Source: Voacanga thouarsii
Lineage: Eukaryota > Streptophyta > Magnoliopsida > Gentianales > Apocynaceae
Assembly (NCBI GenBank): GCA_026120185.1
Contig: JANUWF010001491.1
Coordinates: 3,224,001 to 3,288,000, forward strand
Reading direction: 5' to 3'
DNA: 64,000 nt
Shown here piece by piece: positions 33,240 through 43,579 of the stretch; positions within the stretch are counted from its first letter, which is position 1, and every line of letters starts with the position of its first letter. The translations under genes were made by a program, and so were the position numbers. The notes beneath the pieces were generated by a model. It worked only from the letters and a program-made list of their open reading frames with translations. It was not told where the DNA came from and ran no database searches.

Positions 33240-34820
33240 CGTATTGCTCATAGACAAAGATAAGCCTATTACCTATAAAGAAGTTGTGAATAGTTCAGAA
33301 TCAAACAAATAGCTTGAAGCCATGAAGCTAGAGATGAATTCCATATATGACAATCAAGTATGAACTTTAATCTATCCACCCAAAGGAATCAAACTTATTG
33401 GATGTAAATGGGTTTTTAAGAAGAAAATCAATATGGATAGTAATGTAGTTATCTATAAAGCACGACTGGTTGCTAACGGTTTTCATTAACAGTATGATAT
33501 TGACTATGATGAAACCTTCGCACCAGTTGCTATGCTGAAATCCACCAGAATACTCCTAACAATTGCCACTCATTATGATTATGAGGTTTAGCAAATGGAC
33601 ATGAAAATAGCTTTCCTAAACAGAAACCTAACTAAGGAAGTGTAAATGATACAACCTGAGAGTTTCACATCCAACGATAGAAGAAAAGTGTGCAAGTTGC
33701 AAAGGTCCATTTATAGACTTAAGTAAACTTCTAAGAGTAAGAATATCCATTTTGATGAAACAATTAAAGAGTTTGGTTTCATTCAAAATATAGATGAACC
33801 TTGTCTATATAAGAAGGATAGTGGGAGTGTAGTCATTTTCTTGTTTCTTAATGTAGATGACATATTGTTAATAGGAAACAATGTACCAATTCTTCAATCA
33901 ATAAAATTTTGGTTATCCATGAAATTCTCAATGAAGAACCTTGGAGAAGCAACATATATTCTTGGAATAAGGATCTATAGGGATAGATAAAAAAGGTTGT
34001 TAGGTTATTCATAGTTTACATACTTAGATAAAGTGCTAAAAAGGTTTAGCTTGGATCAATCCAAAAAGGGATTCTTGCCTATATCTCATGGGGTAAGCTT
34101 TTCAAAGTCGATGTCTCCTAGGACACAAGTTGAAAGAGATCATATGAGTAGGATTCCATATGCTTTGGCAGCTGGATCCATCATATATGCTATAATATAT
34201 ACTAGGTTCGATTTATCTTGTGCTATCAGTTTGACGAGCAGATACCAATCTGACCCTGGTGAGAGTCATTGGGCGGCTGTGAAGAATATCCTTAAGCACT
34301 TACAAAGGACTAAGGATGTATTCTTAGTATATGGAGAAGGTGATTAGAAAATAAACAGGTATATAGATGATTGTTTTCAATCTAATAGATGATTTCAAAT
34401 CACAGTCTAGCTAAGTGTTTACATTACGTGTAGGGGCAATAAGTTGGAAAAGTTCCCAAACAAGATACTATTGTTAACTTCATGACTAAAGCTGAGTACA
34501 TAGCCACTTCTAAAACAATTAAGGAAGTAGTATGGATCAAGAAGTTTGTGATGGAACTAGGAGTGTTCCCTAGCATTGTTGGTCAAATATCTTTGTTTTA
34601 TGATAACAATGGAGTCATTGCACAAGCAAAGGACCCACGGTCCCACTAGCGATCCAAACACGTACTAAGATACTATCACTCGATCTGAAAGACAATAGAT
34701 AGACAAGATGTAAGGATAGAGAGAGTTCCCACGAATGAGAACATAGCTAACCCACTTACTAAAGCACTATCCCAAAAGAAATATGATAGACATGTTGAGT
34801 CATTCGGTACTAGATACATG
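33240..34820 (+). pseudogene. Copia-A3 reverse transcriptase and RNase H remnant
   Basis: RT blocks include W-V-F-K-K-K near 33408 and L-Q-R-S-I-Y near 33698, and the catalytic box reads N-V-D-D at 33850-33861 (family Y-V-D-D), keeping both Asp. The post-RT part survives as an open stretch at 34033-34347, including P-Y-A-L-A-A-G-S-I and S-R-Y-Q-S-D-P-G. RNase H follows with K-A-E-Y-I-A near 34490, Y-D-N-N-G-V near 34600 and a final M-N-D-W-L before the stop at about 34834. Several stops are present, e.g. at 34345-34347. Confidence 0.88.
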
Positions 34821-34837
34821 AATGATTGGCTCTAATG

Positions 34838-34849
34838 CAAGTAGGAGTG
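34838..34849 (+). other. Polypurine tract of Copia-A3
   Basis: GCAAGTAGGAGTG-type tract immediately before the 3' LTR start at 34850. Confidence 0.75.
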
Positions 34850-37800
34850 TGTTAATGTTATACTCTAGAGGCAATCACGTGTATTTTGTATCTTGCACAT
34901 CTATTTAATAATACAAGGCATTCTTTATCCTTCAATTTATTTTATTTATATTTTCGTATGAATATAACTATTAGATAAAGTCCTAAATACAACATTGTGT
35001 TATGAAAATTATGACATAGATCACGATATGGAGTTCCTATAACATTGAATAATATTTGTACTTAAATTATCCTAAGTCATAGTAGTAATGAGATTGAACA
35101 TCATTATTGCGTTAAGACTAACCTGTGTTATACTTCCTAATTTGATCAAGAGATGGTTCTGACATTCATGAATATTGTGATATTCAAAACTAACACATGG
35201 ATGCTTGTTACTAGAACGAGTACATTAGATTACCTAGCTATGAGATAATCACATAGATAACTATTTAGTGCCAGCAATAGAATCTCATCATTGCAAATGT
35301 GCAAGTAGCATTAGATTTAAGATCTCCAAGGTACTCTGTTTGCTAAACGTTGTGCATTTATTCTAATCTTTGGAGTCCTGACAAGACCGCCTATGCGATG
35401 GTTATTGGGTACAACGTAAAGTAATCAAAAGTAGTTGAAAGAATTAATAAAGGATTCACCACCCCCATTAGTAGGGGTGAATATTTCAAGGCCACTTGTA
35501 GGAATTACTACTCTAGATGTCCTTAGTCAAGGTGACTGTGTGTTGGAAATAGTTCTAATTGATACACATGATGAGTAGTAGATTTCAAGAACATGTACTA
35601 AAGTATTCGGATCAGAATTAACTCATATTCTGGAAGGAGTTGGCACTAATTTCATACTCCAAACCAAATAAAGTATTGTATAGTGAAAGAAGTTTATTGC
35701 ACTATTATTTGCTATTAAAAGGTTCACGTCAAGCCTCTTAACTTTCTGGACTTTTGGGTGGTTATGATGTATTGCTAGATGTTGCTCATGATATGTTAAA
35801 TATGAATTTATTAATTAGCATTAATAAATTAATCCTAATTAGAAATTATAAGTTAATTCTAATTGTTATGGATTATTATACCTAAAGCTATTGGAATTAA
35901 TTCATATTTTGCTACCAATAAATCGGGAAACCTAATAGGTCACACACAATTGAAGATTAAGAACTCGAGATATTATTTGATAGCATTATGGGGTTAATTA
36001 TGAGAAAAAGAAGTTGTTGTGGTTAAATTATAATTAGTTGTAATTTATGGGGCAAATTATAATTGTGAGAACTTAAAGGCTCTAATTATACTTTAGGAAT
36101 TCAAATTCTTTTAGAATTTTGGAAACATGTTTTCCACGACATTCTGTGGGATTTCCAGGTGATGTATGATGTATACACAATACTCACAGAGAGAAGTTGT
36201 TCTTCTGTGAACCACATTCTGCTTCTTCTCAATTACCCTAGTTGCAACACTATATTCTTCTAGCAGAGATTTCTAGTGAGTTGAGTGTTGTCCTCGTGTG
36301 GACTATTTTAGAGACAATATCAAACAAAGATTGTAGAGGGTTGACCGGTGAACTGTTCTTCTTTGGTTGGCGATTGACGGAGCACGATTGGTGATTGCCA
36401 AAGTGCAATTGAAGTTTATGGATTGCACCTTCCACAAAGGAGAAAATTTTGTTTATAGGGACAGCGTTGTAGGTAGTGTTCTTACTTTTTCTTTGGTCCA
36501 TTCTGAAGGTTTAAAGTGGAAAATCAAAGCACGTAGCGGAAGGAAAAAAATCTGGAAAATGAAGAACAACAAACTCCCAGGCCACAGCCAGCGCCGGTCA
36601 CGGCCTGGGGGGGCTCTGAGGAAAAAATTTTTTTACCTCTTTTTCTCGTTCTCAAAATTGGCTAGACCGGAATATGTGGAACTGGGGTAGGTGCGCTGGT
36701 GGAAACCTCTAGTGCGATTCCTACAAGCCTCCTACTCTGTATGCGCATGTATATAAACGACAATCTCTCGATCTTCCAGTATATGGCCTTCCTAATCCCG
36801 TTTGGTGAACAACTCATAGGGCTAAGGAATATTTTTGAGAGAGAGAAAGGGGCTGTCACATTTTTTTCACATGAGAAAAGGTAGTGAAAAACAACGTTCT
36901 TTTTTAGACACAGAGAAGAGGCAATCCAAAGAACAACGTACTTCTCTATTCTCCTGTTTAACCTAAATAAAACCTTAAGTTAAACTGGATTGGCCCATTC
37001 TACTCTTAGTTTAGCCTTTTGAACTAAATTAATTATTCTAATTAGAATCAAATAAATGGCCCAATTAATAATTAATTTTTCAGCCCAAATAAACTAGTCC
37101 AATTAACAAGCCTATATTAGTTTAGTCCCAGGTCAATCTTTAATTATTCAAACTTGGCTAAAGCACTGAACAGTTAATTAACCCACCAAATTAATTTAAT
37201 TAATTATCTCTCTCTCTCCATAGACCTTTATTTTATTCTTGTCCAACAATTAAATCATACTACTTAAATAAAATAAATTCTATTTAACTTAATTGAAGAC
37301 CAATTCCTTAGCCTGTATTTAATTAAGACTCACGATCTATACTAAAATGACTAAAATACCCTTGCCATATAAATAGCTGTATTTTACATTTTAAATATTT
37401 TCTAATATCACAATAAGAAAATATTAACCCATAGGACAATAGTGCGTTAGCAAAGTCTCCGACCTACAGGTGTAATGACTAAAATACCCCTCTATACATC
37501 GCCGTACATTTAGAGAGGAAGAAATGTACTAACATCTCTCTAATTAATGTCTATCATCCTTAGACTTTTAGTCCAATGATCCATGACTTCTTGAATTGTT
37601 TCCGCTTTCCAAGGGAGCCACCCTAAAGTAAACATCCAAGTTATGTTTCCCAGGGCCCTGAATATTTGGATCATTTAGACATCCACAAGGGGTGATATGG
37701 TATAGAAACTATCTTGTACAAGTTTGTCTTAACTAACTAGTCATACATACCTAACATATTAGTATATTGGTCCTACGATAGAACCTCAACTATAACATAT

Positions 37801-38374
37801 CAAAGTACAGACTTCCAACTTCATCAGACTACTAACTTATACTCAAGTCATAAAGTATTAGTTCACGCTGTAGTAATAGTAGTCTAGGTTTCTACCATAT
37901 AGTACTTTAAGAAACCACTACTACAGGTCCTGTTCTACGTATTCAAAATATGCTTATGTCATGAAATGAGTGGACTACTCACTGGCTAAAGGTATGCCAT
38001 TCCTCATTTGGATTCATAACATAATAACCTAAACATGATGAGATTTTCATTCTCATCTATTGGTTAAGAACCAATGTTTATGTGTTAAGTAACCCGTGAT
38101 CCATACTTGACTGTAAAAGACCTCCATTTACATGGACCATTTACTTAAACACAATGGGTATTTTCCAAACAAAATTGTGCACAAATAAATATGTAAATTC
38201 ACAAATAATTTCTGAAAACAAATTCTATTATTAAAACATTCAATATTTACATCAGAAACTAAGTCTAAGAGGGCATATTTCCCAACACATTCATCACATA
38301 TAAGGTGATCTGGGGAGTAGTTTCGTGTTTTAATTCTGCCTGTAATGTGATTACATGATCGCGAGACAACAACA
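34850..38374 (+). repeat. 3' LTR of Copia-A3 (split)
   Basis: Parts 34850-36503 and 38293-38374, interrupted by a Copia-B solo LTR and its TSD copy. It begins TGTTAATGTTATACTC and ends ...CAACAACA. Total LTR sequence is about 1.74 kb, equal to the 5' LTR. Confidence 0.88.
36504..38287 (-). mobile_element. Copia-B solo LTR nested in the A3 3' LTR
   Basis: 1784 bp, flanked by the TSD CATTC (36499-36503, 38288-38292). The plus strand starts TGAAGGTTTAAAG and ends CATATTTCCCAACA, i.e. the family start TGTTGGGAAATATG on the minus strand. The A3 5' LTR shows the uninterrupted site around 25484. It contains a GC-rich near-palindromic patch (about 36580-36612) and a repeated word GACTAAAATACCC (37351, 37478). 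No gene; the open frames at its right-hand end are LTR sequence. Confidence 0.92.
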
Positions 38375-38877
38375 CAGTACAAGAGTCATAATTCGTTCCC
38401 AAATCAATTCTGAAAATATATGAGCATAAGTTTCCAAATTCTACTAAAAAACTATTTTTTTCATGTCAAATTCGCAACATGAACCACCCCTGGCTACTCT
38501 GAAGCATCCGGCGTGGGTTGTAGTCTTTTTTTTTTTTTTTTTTTTTTGGTTTGGGCAGCCTTGAGCCAGCACCAGCTAAGCTTTGAGCATAGGCTAGCCC
38601 AAATTTATTTAGGTGCCGAAAGTGCTTCATTTTATCCTTTTTCATGCAGAAATGAGCTGAAAATCTTTTCCACGCACCAACCAACATTGGTGGCCTTTTT
38701 TTTTTTTTTTTTTGTTCTTTTCTCATGTTTTTGTTCTTGTTTTCAACATTTGTTCATCAATTATCAATCTACACATAAGATAGTAAAATAGGGGGAATCT
38801 ATAGTCTTTGAAACATAAAATTATAACAAATATAGCACAAATGTCCCTCAACTTATGTGTACATTTAACCCCTATGA
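38375..38877 (-). repeat. G4 3' LTR, second part
   Basis: Ends CCCCTATGA on the plus strand (minus-strand start TCATAGGGG, family TGATAGGGG). Contains T runs (about 38527-38549 and 38697-38713) and a short GC-rich patch with GAGCCAGCACCAGC near 38563. Confidence 0.7.
38527..38713. repeat. Two long poly-T runs in the G4 LTR
   Basis: T runs of about 23 and 17 bases bracket the GC-rich patch. Phe- or Lys-rich readings across them are artefacts. Confidence 0.9.
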
Positions 38878-38893
38878 ATTCCTACACACTTAA
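38878..38893 (-). other. Polypurine tract of G4
   Basis: The minus strand reads TTAAGTGTGTAGGAAT immediately before the LTR start. The same TTAAGTGTG core precedes the G2 3' LTR. Confidence 0.65.
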
Positions 38894-41106
38894 ACTTTGC
38901 TTGTCGTCAAGCAAATAAGAATTAAACACACCAAGCAAATAGCTTATTAACAAGAAGATTTTAGTGAATATGGCAAATATAGTAAAGATATTATATTTCT
39001 TTCAACTTAAGGATTCAACCTAACACTTATTCAATCAAGCTAATTTCATTCAAACTCATGTATTAAGATAGATATCACCAAGGCCATCAAAGTCGAGTTA
39101 AATAAGTTCATGCACATTCAATGTGTTTCACCTTACTTCCCAATTCAAGAATACAAACATTGTGATTCATATAAGTTCGGAATAATAAATTAGCTCAAGT
39201 ACTACAATTTCAAAACTACTACAATTTGAGTAGTAAACTAGGGACATTCTTTTTGGCAATTTATAGTCTCAAATGAATAGAATTCTCTTCACACATCGTA
39301 TTGGCCCCCTTAAATTTTCAAAGCAATTTTTTTTTTCACTCATCAATGTCTTTTTTCACTCGCATTCTTATTTCTCTCGTCTCACTTTTTCATTTTGTAT
39401 TTTTTTTTCTTTTCTTTTTCTTACTAGAATGGGCACATACATCCCTTTCTGCGTTGTGTTTTTTTTTTTTCAACCTCACCTCTCGCCCTATTTACTTAAA
39501 ATCAAAATAAGGACTAGTTTAGAAAATTATAACACTAAAATCAACCAAAATTCTATAATTATATTTCATTACAAAATCAACATCAATCCTCAGGAAACAA
39601 AATGCCACAATATCTACTAAGACATAAACAAGATTAATCCAAATTCTCAAGACATAGCCTGTATTACATTTACTATGCATGTTTACACAAACTAAACTCA
39701 ACCAAATAAAATTTAAACCAAATTCTCATGCCAAAAGAAAAACAATACCAATATTACAATAGTTAAAAATTACAATTTCGCTCCAAAAGTTCTCAAATTT
39801 TGAAAATTTTCCAAATCATCACAAAAAATCAAGAAAACACCACGAAAATTAATAAAAACTTAGATAAAAAATTCACAAAACCACTACCCCATACTTAAAC
39901 TAGAGAATGTCCTCATTGGGAAAATATTAGCATAATAAAGTATCTCTAAAGGGACCAAAAGTAATAAAGGGGTAAAAAGGTAAGTAATACTCCCCTAGTG
40001 CAATAAGCTCCGATAGATGTTTAAAACTTGAAGAAGAAAAATAAGAGCTTGTCCAAGAAAACTTTATTTAAACCTACAAAACAAAACACATAGAAAACCA
40101 CAAAGAAAACAATAGCAAAATAAAACACACCTAAATAAAAGAAAATAACTAAACCAAAAGACTACTGGTAAGTCTAAGAAAGCAAATAAAAACCAAGACT
40201 AACTCCTCCACACTTAAGATGGAAAATATTCTCCTTATTAGGGGAAAGACATAGCTTGAAAAGTCAAACTAAACAAAATCAACACAAAGACACAAATAAA
40301 CCAAAAGCAAAGCAAAACCAAGCACAATAATGACAATAGCATAAAATCCTAAATAATCCCAAGGACAAAACTAAACCAAAATAATAATACAAACTCTTTC
40401 CACGCATCATCGCTTTGTAAAAAATATTATTGCTCAATGAAAAAGGTTAGCCTGTGGTAAAAAGAAAAGAGGTTTTTGTAGGGAAAAAGGTTCATGGAAA
40501 ATATTAGTTGCAATGAAATTAGTTGCTATGAACCCCCTTCTCTTAGATCTCTTTAAATGGATAAATCAATTTTTGAACACATGAATGCCAATTAAATCTA
40601 AACAATGTTTCTATATTGAAATCACCATTTTCCCTTCTAAAGAATTATCACCAAGAAAGCTCCCCTTTGAACCTAGTACTGTAGATCTTAAAGACGGAAT
40701 CAATAAATTCCTACTTTTCAACACTTCTATAAATACCGAGTTTCCTCCCACGTGTTAGTATGAAAGGTTAAATTTATTAACATCCTCGAAGGACTTCATA
40801 TAATGTACCATTGAAATATCAATCTGCATAAGGCATGTTAAACTCCATACATCATCAATGGCATTATTAGGATCCATGAATTGAGAGGTACTGACAAAAT
40901 CATGTGACCAATAAAAATTACAATTAGTAAAGCATAGAGTAGAATAGATACTTCCCTTATCACATTGTCCATTTATTCTTCAAGGCTTCTCTTTTCTTGG
41001 TCAATTGCATGGGCTATCATAGATTCTCTGCCTAAAGGAAACAATTTTTCTCCAAATAGTTACAAGGATGCTCAAAGTTTGCTACTTCTATGCTTTCATC
41101 TCGCGA
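38894..41106 (-). other. G4 internal region, non-coding part
   Basis: On the minus strand, downstream of the ORF-like segment, there is no recognisable gag or pol. A stretch at about 40650-40870 matches G2 at about 50254-50470, including the shared word GATGATGTATGGAGTTTAAC. Two purine-tract-like motifs lie at 39881-39915 and 40203-40234. T-rich runs at 39330-39470 create Phe-rich artefact frames. Confidence 0.6.
40203..40234 (-). other. Internal palindrome plus purine-tract motif in G4
   Basis: The minus strand reads GGAGAATATTTTCC followed by a TTAAGTGTGGAGGAG tract. A second, weaker copy at 39881-39915 reads GGACATTCTCT then TTTAAGTATGGGG. The layout is the same as in G1 and G2. Confidence 0.65.
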
Positions 41107-41414
41107 TTATTTTGTTTGTACAAGGTTTGTTAGATTAACAGGCACTGGTTCTATCACTACAACCAACACCGGTTCACTCCTGTAAGGTGTCCCCGGTTTT
41201 CTTGTGATTTCAACTGTGCTTGATGAAAATCTTTCATGAGTCTCCTCAACTATTTCAGCTAATTGTGTCCTTTGGTTGCTCAATTGATGGGAAACTTCAT
41301 TATGCCACTTAATAGATGAATTTGTATTGGCAAGAAAAAATTCACTAATGCTTTAAGTGATGGCTTACTAAAAACATTAATGTGAGCTTGTATTCTTACC
41401 AATCTATCATCATT
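41107..41414 (-). pseudogene. G4 ORF-like segment shared with G2
   Basis: On the minus strand it starts with D-D-R-L-V-R-I-Q-A-H-I-N-V-F-S and S-L-K-A-L-V-N. After a one-base shift near 41335 it continues N-T-N-S-S-I-K-W-H and I-V-E-E-T-H-E, to a TAA at 41107-41109. The G2 counterpart at 49904-50143 has D-D-R-L-A-K-L-Q-A-N-I-D-V-F-S, N-T-N-S-S-I and I-V-E-E-T-H-E in the same order. I do not recognise the family; it does not look like gag, protease, RT or integrase. It sits at the 5' end of an internal region that has no other coding signal. Confidence 0.55.
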
Positions 41415-41616
41415 GTAGCTTCATTGATTTTGTGCCCAAGGCCATGTACTTCTCCATAAATAATTGAACATGATAATGTCAAGCTCACACTCAAAGAAAG
41501 ACAAAAATCAAATCCAAAATAAAAATAAAGATAGTAAAACTCAAACAAATAAAAAATAAAAACATATACGAATACAAATACCGAAATATTCACAAAGTAC
41601 CTAAAATACAAAAGAT

Positions 41617-41620
<4 letters not shown>

Positions 41621-41656
<36 letters not shown>
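41621..41656. repeat. (AT)n microsatellite
   Basis: About 18 AT units in the G4 leader. It produces an Ile/Tyr artefact frame on the minus strand. Confidence 0.97.
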
Positions 41657-41661
<5 letters not shown>

Positions 41662-41701
41662 AAGGCTAAATCTACAAGACTAGAGTGTATCCGATGGTGC
41701 C

Positions 41702-41718
41702 ATCCCCAACAATAGCGC
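41702..41718 (-). other. Degraded tRNA-Asp-type primer-binding site of G4
   Basis: The plus strand reads CCCCAACAATAGCGC against CCCCGGCAACGGCGC. All four differences are transitions of the C-to-T/G-to-A kind. It lies close to the right LTR edge at 41730. Confidence 0.65.
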
Positions 41719-41729
41719 AAAAAACACAA

Positions 41730-42202
41730 TGCATGTTTTATAGTGTTGGAAAAATTAACAACAAAGGGCCACAAACAATCACGTTTTAATTGAAATGCTA
41801 ACCTCTAAAAAAATACATACGGACAAGGTATACCCATCGTATAGTATAGGGAATAGCAAGTATCAAATCCAGAGAAACTCAAGCTCCCACCTTACTTTAC
41901 CCTAATCTTTATTCTTTAGCCAAAAAAAAATAAAGAAAGAAAATAAAAGTAACAAAAATACCTTTCAGGCAATTGATTCCCAAACCTAAATACCAATATA
42001 AGTTTCAACAGCAAATTTCACTCGTTTTGCTTGTTATGAAATTCTATTCTTAGATTAATCAAAGGGTATGCTCTACCTCTGCAATTAAATCTAAGAAGCA
42101 TTAAGAACAGCTTAATGAAACAATTAATGTCTTTATATTCTAGGCAACACTAAAGTCTTTTTAATGGAAGAAAAAACACCTCTATATTCTAGGTGATATT
42201 AA
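41730..42202 (-). repeat. G4 5' LTR, partial
   Basis: Starts TGCATGTTTTATAG and aligns with 22796-23360, with an internal deletion relative to it. It is cut at 42202, in the word GATATTAA that continues uninterrupted at 23360. Confidence 0.75.
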
Positions 42203-42544
42203 CACTTCAAGAAAACTGTGCATCTGCCACGGAATTTTGCCACGGAATATCTAAGATGGATTTGCCATGAAAAGTCACAAGCTGAAGCAAATTGTTAGGG
42301 AAGAAAAACCATAGCAAATCCATTACTATTTGCCACGAAATTGCGATGGAAACCATAACAACTAGTAATGAAGACATTTTTCAATAGAAATCCGAAGCAC
42401 AAAAAGTGGCGAAAAAAATGCAAAACTTAGCCACCGATTTGCTTCGGAATAGTGACATGACAAAGTTTATAATATTTTTTAATAAATGAAAAATTAGAAA
42501 ATATTGAAGATTTCGTCGCAAATCTCTAGCAAATTGCATGTTAT

Positions 42545-42916
42545 ATTTTGTGGCTAATCCCTGGAAATCTGCCATGAATTTGCCATAGAATAATTTTTTA
42601 AATAAAATCCGTAGCAAATAACTAGTAAACTGCGACGGATTTGCCATTGATTTTTTTCATCCATGGCAAATCCCTACTAAATTGCTAGGGATTTGCCATG
42701 GATTTATTTTTTTCTTTTTTGTTCTAATTTTTTTTATCATATTAATTTTTGTTCCATACCTTTTGAATAACAAGGTCAAATGTTTTATAAGCATTATCAT
42801 TTGTTTATCTCTAACTTATTTAGTTTTCAAAAGGAATTAATATAAATTTAAAATAGAATATAATATTTTTGCATGTCGAAATATATGTGTGTATTAAAAT
42901 AAAGAGTTTAAAGATA

Positions 42917-42955
<39 letters not shown>

Positions 42956-43570
42956 ACAACAAAAGCCATTAGAAATATCAGTGCAATTAACTATATTACC
43001 ATTTAGAATAAACAACAAATATGTTAGTCAAAAATGTGATTAAAAGAACGAGAAAATTTTATTATATGTTCTGTAGCAAATCCCTGGCAATCTGCCATGG
43101 ATTTGCAACGGAATACTATTTTAATTAAATTAAATATTTTCCGTAGGAAATCCCTAACAAAATACCACGGATTTTGTTCGTCCGTGGCATATCCCTAGCA
43201 AATTGCGAGGGATTTTCAACAGATTTATTCTTTTTCTTTCTTATTCTAATTTTTATTTTGTTAATTTTTGTTCCATAAATTTTGAATAAAATGGTCAAAT
43301 GTTTTATAAACATTTTAATTTTTTTTATCTCTAACTTATTTAGTCTTGAAAATGAATTGATATGAATTTAAAAAAGAATTTAATATTTTTGTGTATCGAA
43401 ATATATGTGTATATTAAAATAAAAAGTTTTAAAGCTATGATGTAATTTTTTTTATTTTGACAACAAAAACCAGTTGGAAATATCAGTGTAATTATCTATA
43501 TTACGATTGAGAATATAGAACAAACCTATTAGGCAAAATAATTATAAAAAGAAATTAAAATTTTATATAA
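42545..43570. repeat. Direct tandem duplication, unit about 524 bp
   Basis: The sequence from about 42545 to 43065 recurs at about 43070-43570. Shared words in the same order include AATCTGCCATG, TAATTTTTGTTCCATA, GGTCAAATGTTTTATAA, TATCTCTAACTTATTTAGT, CGAAATATATGTGT and GAAATATCAGTG. It lies in the subterminal zone of the CACTA-like element. Confidence 0.85.
42919..42953. repeat. (AT)n microsatellite
   Basis: About 17 AT units, present only in the first unit of the 524-bp duplication. Confidence 0.95.
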
Positions 43571-43579
43571 TTTTTTATT

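Larger units (their letters stand above)
23842..38374 (+). mobile_element. Copia-A3: full-length Ty1/Copia element with two nested insertions
   Basis: 5' LTR 23842-25573, primer-binding site 25575-25586, leader, gag, protease, integrase, RT, RNase H, purine tract, 3' LTR 34850-38374. T2 is inserted at 28547-31914 and a Copia-B solo LTR at 36504-38287. Without these the element is about 9.4 kb. It lies in the G4 left LTR. The left flank is TAATA (23837-23841); the right flank after 38374 (CAGTA) does not match, so no clean TSD is visible. All coding regions are broken. Confidence 0.9.
22796..42202 (-). mobile_element. G4: minus-strand pol-less Gypsy element, heavily interrupted
   Basis: The left (3') LTR is at 22796-23841 plus 38375-38877, split by Copia-A3. 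The internal region is 38878-41729. The right (5') LTR starts at 41730 and is cut at 42202 by a CACTA-like end. Terminal purine tract and tRNA-Asp-type primer-binding site are on the minus strand. The internal region lacks gag, RT and integrase and carries an ORF-like segment shared with G2. Outer TSDs cannot be seen because the right LTR is interrupted. Confidence 0.75.

Noticed and set aside
38466..38791. Lys- or Phe-rich open frames on both strands
   Set aside because: Produced by two poly-T runs in the G4 LTR; no homology.
41396..41662. Ile/Tyr-rich protein with membrane-like composition
   Set aside because: It reads through the (AT)n microsatellite and AT-rich leader; no start context or homology.
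42225..43220. CRISPR-like array from repeated TTGCCACGGA words
   Set aside because: Repeats are short, variable, in both orientations and without regular spacers; the context is a plant transposon end.
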